DNA of 64,000 bases from Theobroma cacao (Eukaryota > Streptophyta > Magnoliopsida > Malvales > Malvaceae). Below are positions 22,825 through 33,359 of this stretch, one piece after another. Below the pieces are notes generated by a model, which saw only the letters and a program-made list of their open reading frames with translations, did no database searches and was not told where the DNA came from. The position numbers and the translations under genes were made by a program. The DNA lies in assembly GCF_000208745.1 (NCBI RefSeq), contig NC_030856.1, positions 17,461,822-17,525,821 of the forward strand, in the 5' to 3' direction. Position 1 is the stretch's first letter; every line of letters begins with the position of its first letter.

Positions 22825-25785
22825 TGTCAAGCCCGACCTTATAAAATACTTGCCATGTCATTCATGTGATTGGCAATATGCTAGCACACTTGGAAAGCCC
22901 CGAAAAATCGTTAAGGGACGACAATGTACCAAATGGTACAATTAAGTTGATTTAAGCCTCGAACTAGTCCAAATAGAGATTTTAAGATGAAATTGAGAAT
23001 TTTAAATTCCCAGAATGACTTAAAATGTTGATTCGAAGTTCGAGGACCGATTTAGAGTCAAATTGGAATTTTCATGATCTGGGGGTAAAATGGTCATTTT
23101 GCAACCCGAGGTTAAGACGTGAGTGTTGGATGAAATATTTGACTAAGATTGATCATTTGGAGTATAATTTGAGTTTGAGAAGTGAAAAATTTTAATTTCG
23201 GCATTTTTCGAGCATAAAAGGCAAAATAGTCATTTTGCCACCCTAGGGGCAAACTTGTAATTTTACACCACCCAACACTTGTCCAGCACATGGATTTTAC
23301 CCAATATTATCATGAATAATTGAGAAAATTTAAGTGGTGGAGAGAGATTTCTTAATGGCTAAGTATGACACATGGACCAATGAAATGGTGACATGTGTCA
23401 AATTTATAACCATTTATTATTTTGCTTAAAAATCAACATAAAATCAGCCCATTTCTCTTCATATGGCTGGTCAAAGGAAAACCATAGCAAGAACAAAGGG
23501 AGAAAAGAAGAACAAAAACCCTAGAGTGAAAATTCAAGAGAAAATTGGTGGATTTTAAGAAATCAAGTAATCAAAAGTAAAATTTCTTGATTTTGACTTG
23601 TGATCTACCTTTCCCATGCATTTCTCCTTATTTTCCATGGTTAAATTACATGTTTTCATGGTGAATTCATGGCTAGCCAAAATGGGTATGGAGAGAGAAT
23701 GATGTTGGATTGATTTGATTTCAAGTTATGTTATTGTTTTTAGTTAGTTTACCATGTCTAGAAGCAAAACAATAAAAAAAGAATTCATTTTCCCCATCAC
23801 CCATCAATGGCCAAACCTACCTTGTATTGAGTGAGGATGAATTTGATTTTTATTTTAAGAGAATTGGTTAGGAAATGATGAATTATGGTGAGAAAATCAA
23901 GTAGGAAAAATCATAGTGTTGATGCACTCACCATGGCCGAAATTCCTAAGAGAAAATGTAAAGATGGTTTTGCCAAATTTTAGGTTATTTGACTTGTGTT
24001 TGGTGAATTAAGGTATTGGAAAAGTAATGGAGCAATTTGGAGCTAAACTGGACGCGTTGGCCAATTAATCGAGTGATAAGACAAATTAGGCCAATACCGG
24101 GGTTAGATGGTTACCAGTGCATTTTGCATTCCATAGCATGCATTAGTAGTCTAAATTAGTTTAATTTCAATTTAGTACCAATGAAGTAAGTTTCTCGATT
24201 TTGTACTGTGTCAAGGTGGTGAGTTCTCCAATAAAGGCAAAGAAATTGTACCCGAGGATTGATAGTCGGAGTACTTGGAATTCGAACTCCTAGTATAGTG
24301 AGTAACCTTACTATAGTCTTAATTATCTAAAGTGATTTTTATCCGATTTTGTGATTTTATAAAAAATGAGTTTAAATGGCAAATCTTTGTGTTTTATAAA
24401 CAAAATGTGTTTAAATGTAATGATTTTATAAATTGTCTTGAAATTGAATGATGGCTTTGAAAATAGAGTAATAGGAGACCACTTAAGGTGTTGTAAATTT
24501 ATGATTTGAATTGATGGCTTATGTTAATGTGTTGGCATGACTGGTTGGGTTGTGGTTTTTGTCAACTGTATGAATTGTTCTATTTTACATTTGCAGGCTG
24601 GGTAGTATTAAATTAACCCTTTCATGCTATCCAAATTTTATTGTATGGTGGGTTTAACCTGCTGCAGGGGGCGGGTTTTTCGTGGACCAGCCTATTAGAG
24701 GGGCACGAAATCTCGATATATTTCACCTCGATTGGAGAGGCGAGTAGGGTAACTCCCAAGGTATGGATAGAGTTCACGTCACGCCAAACCACCTCGTGAT
24801 GATGAACTCAGCCAACGCCAAGGAACGGCTATGTTTTCAAAATGAAAACATGATTTATGCGTACATAACTTTTTATTAGCCTTGGCGAACTCGGTTTGGG
24901 ATAGCCCTCGGCCAAGGTATCCTTGATAACTGAGTATGAGAATAATTTTTGGCATGAGCCAAGTTTTAAGAAATTCATAAGCCATGTTGATTACTCGATT
25001 TAAATGAATCGATTTTATTTTGTTGAAATGATTTGAAAGGTGATAAATTAAAGCATGATGATTTATTTTATCTGCCTCCATTTACTCGACTTTAGATATT
25101 TTAAATGGTATTTGTTTACTCACTGGGATTATATAATCTCACCACTCTCCTTTCCATCCCTTTCAGGCACAGGATAGTCGGTAGATAGCTTATATCGTCG
25201 AAGGCTACAGTTAGCTTTATTTCTTCAAAAATCGTAGGTTCACAGCCTTCTTTTACTTTTGGTCGTTTTTGGGCCCACGTGTCACTGTAAATTAAATTTT
25301 ATGCTTCAGTTATCTGTATTACAGTATGTGTGAATTTATTTAGCTTTTACACTACAAAAATTATTTACGCAGTGTTCTAAAAATATTGTTTTATGAACAA
25401 ATTGAATATTTTATTCTATATTTTTTTATTTTATTCTAATAGTCATAATTTCATTTTAAATGAATGTTTTAGACATCCAAATTTATTTTTGATTATAAAT
25501 TATGTGTTTTGTACTCGCCTACTACATTTTTAGCTGGTTTCGAGATTTTTTAGAAAAAATGACCAAAATACCCCTGTGAGACAAAAATAATTTTTTTTGT
25601 TGATTTAAGTTGGAAACAACTCAAAATCTTTTAGAACATGATATTTGGCAACAGTTACTCACAGGGAAAATGAGAAACTAATATTAAGCCTTACGAGGGT
25701 TTCGGGTTGACATTTCGGGTAATAAGTGTCTACCGGGACACTGCGGCGGTTGTCACAGGCTCGAAGGGAGTACTGGGTCGTGACA
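22825..25785 (+). mobile_element. Solo LTR, family B copy 2
   Basis: It begins TGTCAAGCCCG and ends GGGTCGTGACA, so the ends are inverted repeats of each other. It is flanked by TAATC (22820-22824) and TAATT (25786-25790), a target duplication with one difference. It splits the DUF1985-Ulp1 gene, so it is younger than that gene's arrival. Length is 2,961 bases, with no internal coding. Confidence 0.85.
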
Positions 25786-25940
25786 TAATTGTTTATGCTA
25801 CAACATTTACGAATTCGCATGGGTGATACAGGTGCTGTCACGTAACATTTTTCAGTTTCCTTTTGACATAATAATTTATGGTTGTACTCATTTATCATTC
25901 ATGGTTTGATAATGGTTACATTTGACTTGTAGTTCCAGGC

Positions 25941-28650
25941 AATGGAGGCAATTTTGGCCTTCCAAAAAATAGTTGCCCCCTCTACTCCAAAAGACAACGT
26001 TTACCCACGTATGTGCAAATGGCAATGTAATCAGAAGTCCAAAGACTTCTACAAGGCGGTTGAGAATTTAGAGTTATCTCAACATGTAAGTGAACACCTA
26101 CTAATTTGTGTTGTGAATTTATATAATAATTTTCCCTAAAATTTAATCACAATACCTATTTTGCAGTTGTGGGCACTCGAGACCTTAGAGCCCACCCCAG
26201 ATGAGGCCAGATGAAAGTATTTTGTGGACATCGATGTCCCCTTATCTGAGGGCCACCAATACGTGCCAATAGAGACATGGAGGATCGAGAGGACAAGGGT
26301 TTAGGTGCGAGGGAAATGAGGAGAAACATGAAGGATAAAAGAGCCGTTGGTGCCATGAAGTAGAGGCATACTACTGCTACTGGAGACGATGAGCTGTCAG
26401 CCCTGAGTTGATAAAGGAAGGGGACGACCATGGCCATGGCAGTGAACAACTCGTAAAGACGATTCTAGTAGTTAGTGTTCAACAATTCCGTATGTGATTA
26501 TCAAATAACATATCTGTGTTTGTAGTTGGACCATGTGATGATAGCTTCTCAACCACCGAGAGGTCCTCTTGAGACTCACAGTGCTAACGAGCTATCGATA
26601 AGATCAGTTCTAACAGTTTGTGTTCAACATTTCCACATATGTTTATCGAGCTACATAGTACTCTCTATTATTGCAGTTAAGGGAGGCGACGACAGCTCTT
26701 CAACCATCGATCAGTCCTGCTCAACCGCACAGTGCTAACGAGCCGCTAGTAAGGATATTAAAGTTCTAATGGTTTATGTTCAATAATTCCATATATAATT
26801 ATTGAATAACACAGTAATATATGTTATTGTAGTTGACCCATTCGACAAAAGTCAATGACGGAGTAGTCACAAACGTTAGTTGCGATGGATCATGCACCAG
26901 TATAAAAAGACATGTTGGAGCTGAAAGCTTCAATTCAGTCATTGACTCTCGCAATGTTGACATTTGAGGATCATATCATTGGTTGGATTCTAGACGGCCT
27001 AAAATCATAATATTCTATCTTCACTCATATATTGGTGGTATACGTTTAGCAGGTGTAGTTCAATTTTTTATTCTCTGTTTATAGTTTATGGTATTTTATA
27101 AGCTGACGGATTTTCCATTTGTCTCGTTCTATAGGGTAGTGCTTCATATCATGATGATGGTGAGGACCACGATGATGCTGATGATGGGTAGCATGATGAA
27201 CCTGGTGTTCACATTCACCATGACGTTGTTGGTGGTGACGGAGAGAATGTAACTCATGTTGATGACATTCTCGATGATGCTGTGGCAGCGGATGTGACCC
27301 TTCAATCAGATGATGCTGAAAGAGACCATGTTCTTAAGGCCAATTCAGTTATCGATGCATCTACAGGAAGGGAGGGGGACTTTCACTCAATCGAGGCTGA
27401 AGAAGACTATTTTCCTCAGGCCGATGCATTAGTAGGCAGCAACAGGAGGGGATGGGAACCTTCAATCAGTTTTAGATGAAAGGGACCATTTTCCTTAAGC
27501 CATTGTAGAAGTCAAGGCAGCAGCGGGAGGGGATGGGAACCTTGCATCAGTTCAAGCAAAAGGGGACTATCTTCCTCAGAGCACTCTTGAAGCCAGCAAG
27601 TCACAATTGTCGTCACCAGAGTCGTCTGATGTCCATCATCGTGCAACACTCATTTCGGACCCAACTAAGCGGGCAAAGGTCAAAATGGCCAGCAAATACA
27701 TGGAAAGCCTGTACGTTGACTCGTCATTGAGCCGCCAAGATCTGAAGTACTCATGGTGGAAGCGTATGAAGCTTTCAAGAAAGACGAGTGTGCGAGGTAA
27801 GCGCATAAATAACATTACAAATATTGTTTTTTAATTAAACATTAATCCACCAAGGCTTTTGAAATTCATTTTGTTACATATGCAGGCGTAACGTCGGGAT
27901 CTTAGGGGATCAAGAGGTTGACTTATTCACAACATTAGAGGAACCCAAAGAGGAAATGACAAGTGAACAAATAGACACATGCCTCAGCATACTGTGTAAG
28001 CGTATGACAAGGCCGAAGTCGAAGCTGTACAACTTCCATGCATGCGTGGTTGATACGATATTCTTCATAAGTTTATTTGCAAATTTTTCAATTCTGAAAA
28101 TACTAAAGTTTTGGATTGCATTAAGTGTAAGATAATGTATACATGTTTCACAGGACACCATCCATATGCTATACATCACACTTCCAACTAAAGATAGTCG
28201 GTCTAGTATGGAAATTCTAGATGAGTTGCAGGGGTACGTAGAGGGTGAGAGGCCGACATATGGTAAAAAATGGGAAGATGTCGATTTCATCCTCACGCCT
28301 TGCAATGTGGGCGGGATTGGGGAGTTACAAAGATTGACTTGGTCAGGTGGACGATCAAGGTAGTGGACTCCATAAGAACTTCAGATGCTAAGGATAACGG
28401 AGTGCGTGCGGCTCAAATGACACCCTATACGACAATGATGCCAATCATCTACCACCAAGCTAGTTATTTCAACAAAACGCACTAGAAGACACGAGATTTG
28501 ACACCGATGCCATTGGAAATTCATTTGTCAAAAGCTAAAGTGCATCATCAGAATGATAGTATCAGCTGCGTTGTGGTCACCATAGGGTACATTGATGATA
28601 GTTTGCAATCAAAATCGATCAGAGTTAAGTAGAATATGATTGCTAATATG
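25941..28650 (+). pseudogene. Ulp1/C48 cysteine-protease part of the MULE-borne gene
   Basis: Exon remnants follow in order: 25941-26086 ('YPRMCKWQCNQKSKDFYKAV', ending at a GTAAG donor); about 26166-26310 ('LWALETLEPTPDEA' then 'KYFVDIDVPLSEG'); three short repeated exons (26526-26840); an acidic Asp/Glu-rich linker with about 80-base repeats (27140-27790, ending at a GTAAG donor); 27886-28075 ('EQIDTCLSILCKRM'); and 28155-28650. The last has the C48 catalytic region: 'YGKKWEDVDFILTPCNVGG', a frameshift, then 'WGVTKIDLVRWTIKVVDS', and later 'DSISCVVVT' with the probable catalytic Cys. The histidine normally before W in this family reads Asp. Such proteases would cleave SUMO-like modifiers; this one is dead. 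Confidence 0.8.
26460..26832 (+). repeat. Repeated exon-intron modules
   Basis: Units of 151 and 156 bases (acceptor-to-acceptor, 26526, 26677, 26833) each hold an intron with 'gttcaacaattcc'-type sequence, a (T)GCAG or (T)GTAG acceptor, and a short exon with 'ttcaaccatcga' and 'cacagtgctaacgagc'. The donor is intact (CTAGTAAGG) in the second unit and altered in the first. Confidence 0.7.
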
Positions 28651-28869
28651 CGTCGCTAATATGCTCTGGAAATTTTTAGCAACAGTTTAGAGAATAAAAC
28701 CTAAACCCTATGGCATTAACATATCCAGAGTTATATGCAGATATTTTGTGGATACAATTAATTTTATTAATTTTTATAATATTCATAGATTTTATACATT
28801 AATTTTGCAATTCAAACATAGTGCCTATAATGATCAAAAGCTTATGTAAATTAAATTAATACTACAACC

Positions 28870-29370
28870 ACGAGGCGTGCCACCCCATTAGGGCATGGCG
28901 TGTCACCCCTCAATACTGCAACAAGTCAGCATGTCACGCCATAAATCTGTTTCCACTCAACGTGTCACGCCATAAATCTGCAACCACTGAGCGTGTCACC
29001 CCATAAATCTGCTACCAGTTACCGTGTCATGCCATTAATCTGTTTCCACTCAGCGTGTCACGCCATAAATCTACTACCACTCAGCGTGTCACACCATGAA
29101 TCTACTAAAACTCAGCATGTCACGCCATGAATCTGCTTCCACTCAGCGTGTCACTCAATGAATCTGCTTCCACTCAGCGTGTCACGCCATAAATCTATTG
29201 CCACTCAGCATGTCACCCTATAATTTTGCTAGCACTCAGCTTGTCATGCCATGAATCTGTTTCCACTCAGCGTGTGACGTCATAAATCTGTAACAAGTCA
29301 GAGTGTCACCTCATAAATCTGTTACCCCTCAGTGTGTCACCCCATAAATCTGTTTCCACTCAACGTGTCA
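28870..29370. repeat. 31-bp tandem array with GTCACGCCAT core
   Basis: About sixteen units of the form CACTCAGCGTGTCACGCCAT plus an 'aaatctgcttc' tail have a 31-base period. It lies between the 3' end of the Ulp1 gene and the 3' end of the first transposase gene, which converge on it. There are no unique spacers, so it is a minisatellite. Confidence 0.9.
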
Positions 29371-29981
29371 CTAGAAAAGGGACTAAAGTGGAGAAAAGTT
29401 TATGGTACAGGGACTAACTAGAAAGAAATTTCAAGTTATGAAGACGAAAATATAACTAACCGACTTTTCAGATTATTAAGTGTTTTTTCTTATTAGTATC
29501 ATTTCAATAATAAATATATTAGACTAAAAACAAAAGTAAGTTGAGCCATATATTAGCTTTCTGATCATTTCTTTCAAAGGGAGTTTGAGAAATAATTATT
29601 TCTTGAAAGGTAAAAATCTTAATGGTTAGACTGTTAGCACAAAAAACACCATGCCAGTCACAATCACCCCTCAAAAATAAAATCAATGACATGGCTCTTT
29701 AGAAAACAACCAATAACCCTGTACACCCTAAATTATACAGAATTGATGGAGACTAAAAAATATCCATAACTCAACCTTCAGAAAATGTAAACATCAACAA
29801 AATGAAAACCAATAGGAACCATTGTGCAAAATCAGCCATCCAATCTTTGCAACATTTTGAAACCCAGATTACAGTACAAATCAGAAAAAGCTTTTATCAA
29901 AACGATCTGTTCTACCCTAAAATGAAGGAAATCACTCCCATAAATAGCACCTTCTTAGTAGCCCTCATTTACTACTTGCCC
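29371..29981. other. Non-coding gap between convergent MULE genes
   Basis: It contains a 'gggactaaa...tacagggact' phrase (29386-29430) also seen in the same orientation near 34683-34785. Otherwise AT-rich, with no supported gene; the short plus-strand frame at 29802 is not one. Confidence 0.4.
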
Positions 29982-32900
29982 TCATTTTTTCCTTTTTTTG
30001 ACAACCTTTGATGCAGTGGACCTAGCAGCACCTTCACTTGCACTAGTCTGAAGTGCACTTGCATCAGCAACAGCTTCACTTGGTGCAACAACAGTAATTT
30101 CACTTGGTGCACCAACAACAGCTTCATTTGGTGCACCAGTAACAACTTCACTCGCTCGACTAGCAGCTCCAGATTTCTTCTTATGACTTTGATTTTTTTT
30201 CTGTGCTTCTTTGACCGTATACATAAAAATTTTAAAAAGTCAAGAACTAGTGATATAAATAATAACTAAATGAAGCAACAAGATACATAGTCCATAACAT
30301 TTACATGTCACATTGGACAATTTTACTTATTGTGTCCTTCTTGGCGACAAATTAAGCATTTCATTATCCTTCCCACCCTTGACATCTTTTTTTTCGGCCC
30401 TTCACCTTCTTCTCTTCTTCTCTTCTTCTTCGATTGTCTAGCATATCTCTTTACATATGGAGGTAAGACAACCTCGACATTTCCTTTAGGCCAGAACATT
30501 GGGCCTCTAACAGGACGAAGCAGTTGTTCATAAGCCATGAGGTATTTAGTCCTTTTAAAACAATCTGCTAAATACTTTGTAGGGTCCTCTCCCTCATAAT
30601 AGATAGTGCTGATGGTATGCGGGCATGGCACTCCACTGATGTCCCAAGCTCGGCAACTGCATGTCCCATGCTGCAAAGATACATGTAACTCTCCCTTACC
30701 AACTTTTCAGGATTTTCCCAAAATACTTCATAGAAATGGGCCCCATTCGAATCCACTTCCAATTTTGCTGCAAGCCCCATAGACTTCTTTAATTTCGTGA
30801 GTATACAAGGGCCATACTTAGTAGTCCACTTCATGCCATATTCCCTGTTCTGAATCAATCGCCTCATGACATAAAGTTTAATATCCTCAAGCATGTTGAT
30901 GATTGCTTTGCATCTTGCTCCTTAATTACTCCATTAAAGGTCTCGCACATATTGTTCTCAATAACATCTCACTTGGAGAAATCAGAGAAGAATGCTTGAC
31001 ACCAATGCACGACATCCTAGTTCTCAATCAAGTGATTGTATGCAGCCTCATTCATGGCGCATAGAAGTTTCATTTTCATCTTGAAATCTAGCTAGTTTAG
31101 GGATCTAGCATAGCACCAAAATTGGAACTTTAAGTCTTCATCTCTGAACTTCTTCCTCCACCACGTAGATGTGTCGTGCACACATTCGACGCTCAACGAA
31201 GGGAAGAAGCTCACTGATAACACTAAAAATACTATACAACAACAAAATAAATATGGTAAATAATGAGAAGATATACATTAAAGATTTATTGTGGACAATC
31301 AGCATACTGTTCTGAAAGTTCATGCACAGATGCCAGCCTATGCATGAGTTTAGGAGCTGAAATTTATGATCTTCGTGGTGGAAAAAAATGCTGAGATAAT
31401 TTGCAGCATGTGTTTATTTATTTCAATGTAAAATCTAAACACTAAATTCATACAAAAGATACACAACATACATACGGTACATAAAATTTAATAGTCCTAT
31501 TTACTATTTTATGAAAAAAATACATTTTGCATGTCGCTGATGATGGTCCATCCCATTCCATCTTCAATGCCCAGATCAGCACATAAGAGCTCCAAAAACC
31601 ATTTCCAATAGTCTTGGTTCTGGACACCACTAACCACTGCCCATGCAAGAGGGAACATTTGGTTGTTCCCATCTCGGCCCACAACAACTAAAAGCTATCC
31701 TTTCACTAACCCCTTCAAGAAACAATCATCTAATCCAAATATACGTATGCAACCTTTTAAAAAATTATTCTTCAATGCCCCAAAGCAAATATACATTCGA
31801 TGAAAAACTGCTGCCTCATTTGGTGCAAACCTATCCACCTCTATTTTAATTGTTGACCCCTCATTTCTCTCTAAAAGCTCATCAGCATATTGTCTTAATC
31901 TGCTGAACTCGTCTACATATTTATCTCGCACTTCCTTCATCACTAATAACTTGACTCTTCTAGCCTTTGTTAGACCAATTGCCACACCTAGCTGTTTTCT
32001 CACCAACAGTATGATTTGTCTTGCCCTTAGGAATGGCATCTTGATAATATCATCTTTCAACTTACTAGCCAAAACCCTTGCTGTCACTCTCTCATTCTTA
32101 ATTGTAAGCAAACAATTGTGTGTTTCGAGATAGGTTTTCACTCTAAAGGAGTTATCATTCCCGTGCTTTGAAGCTAGGATTTCCCACTGACATCCAATTT
32201 CAGCACATTTAGCTCTAACTCTGACCTTGTCATTTTTTTTGAAAATGAAAGAAAAGTGCTTAGCCATACTATACTCAAACAAAATAGCTTGGAAATGTCC
32301 CAGATCCTTAAAAGATTGACCTAAAAATAAGTCCAACATCGACTGATCCAAAGTACAAAACGGTCCACTCGACTTGACCCCTTGTGCCACATCAGCTTTA
32401 GACCCAGAGCTTGTAGAAATGTAACTCCTTGGGTCACTAGAGTCAATATAATCACTATGATCTTTTGCTATTGATGGTCCAACAGCCAGGCCTCCATCAT
32501 TTCCAGTAGCTTCATATGGGCTTCCAATAGCTTCGGATGAGCCATCAACAACTTTAAATTGGCCTCCAGCAAGTTCAGAAAAGATGCTAACATTTTGAAA
32601 TTGGCCGCTAACACCTTTAGATAGGCCACTAGCAGCTTTAAATGGGCCTCCAGTAGCTTCAGATGAGCCACCACTAGCTCTAAATTGGAGTCCAATACCT
32701 TTTAATGCACTCGCAGCTATTGATTCAGATGGCCCTTCTTCATCTAATTACTTTGATGCAACAGCTAGCAACTTATCTCTACTTGCATTAAATTCTCTAA
32801 TTTTCTCCCTAGCCATTGGCAACTCATCATCCCCTTCATCACTTAACCATCTTGTATCAAAACAATCTTCATTTAAACATTTTTGATCTCAAACTTCATT

Positions 32901-33359
32901 ATTTGATGATAGAAACTCCACATCCTCATTGAGTGCTTCAGGCATTGGAGTACCATGTTGAGTATTCTCCCCATGCTCAACATAAACAGCAAGAAAACCC
33001 TTCTCCTTAAGTAATCTGCACAAATTATTCACACTTTGATCATCTAAAATTGCTCTCAAACCATTCCCATCTTTAAAATATGCGCCTTTAATCAATCCTA
33101 TATCATATTTTAAAGCCTTTGGCATTTGCAATAGAGTCTAATAACAGATGGTATCGATATCCAGTATATCAACCATCTTCCTCTTTCCGTTCTTATATGC
33201 AAACTTGGGTTCATGAGCTAAGATCCCCCCATGATGGAAGCATAATTGAAAGCGATTGTTATCTGCATGATAAATTTGAAAGACCCAATCAACAAACATT
33301 AAAACAACTACAAATCTAGTATTTGACCATGAATTGAACATTAATATTGTATGTGCCAA
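29982..33359 (-). pseudogene. MULE transposase 1, broken
   Basis: From N to C on the minus strand: a 'FHHGG...DILDIDTICY' MULE N-terminal module (33138-33290), continued at 32889-33131; a Gly/Ser-rich heptad repeat (32468-32700); the MuDR DNA-binding region with 'CAEIGCQWEI' and 'ETHNC'; the catalytic core beginning 'GLDDCFLKG' (first acidic residue) and continuing 'VVGRDGNNQMFPLAWAV' and 'IISDMQ'; 'CARHIY' near 31180; a SWIM zinc finger (C-S-C...C-P-H, 30620-30676); and a zinc knuckle 'CLICRQEGHNK'. A short intron (about 30185-30325) leads to a repetitive Ala/Ser/Glu tail ending at 29982. Stops and frameshifts occur throughout. The intact enzyme would cut and paste MULE ends with 9-11 base target duplications. 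Confidence 0.88.
32468..32700 (-). repeat. 21-bp coding minisatellite in transposase 1
   Basis: About ten 21-base units encode a heptapeptide repeat of the type SGGSSEA / TGGPFKA / ASGLSKG on the minus strand, in frame with the DNA-binding domain that follows. A Leu-rich alternative frame across it is an artefact. Confidence 0.8.

Noticed and set aside
19002..25785. One LTR retrotransposon with family-B copies as its two LTRs and 21648-22824 as interior
   Set aside because: Each copy has its own target duplication (GCTTG and TAATC/TAATT), and the sequence between holds a MULE gene rather than gag-pol.
28870..29370. Regular 31-bp repeats that look like a CRISPR array
   Set aside because: The whole unit repeats with no unique spacers, and the setting is plant nuclear DNA between MULE genes. 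It is a minisatellite.
32468..32695. A Leu-rich repeat-like frame in transposase 1
   Set aside because: It is an off-frame reading of the 21-bp minisatellite. The frame continuous with the transposase gives the Gly/Ser-rich heptads instead.
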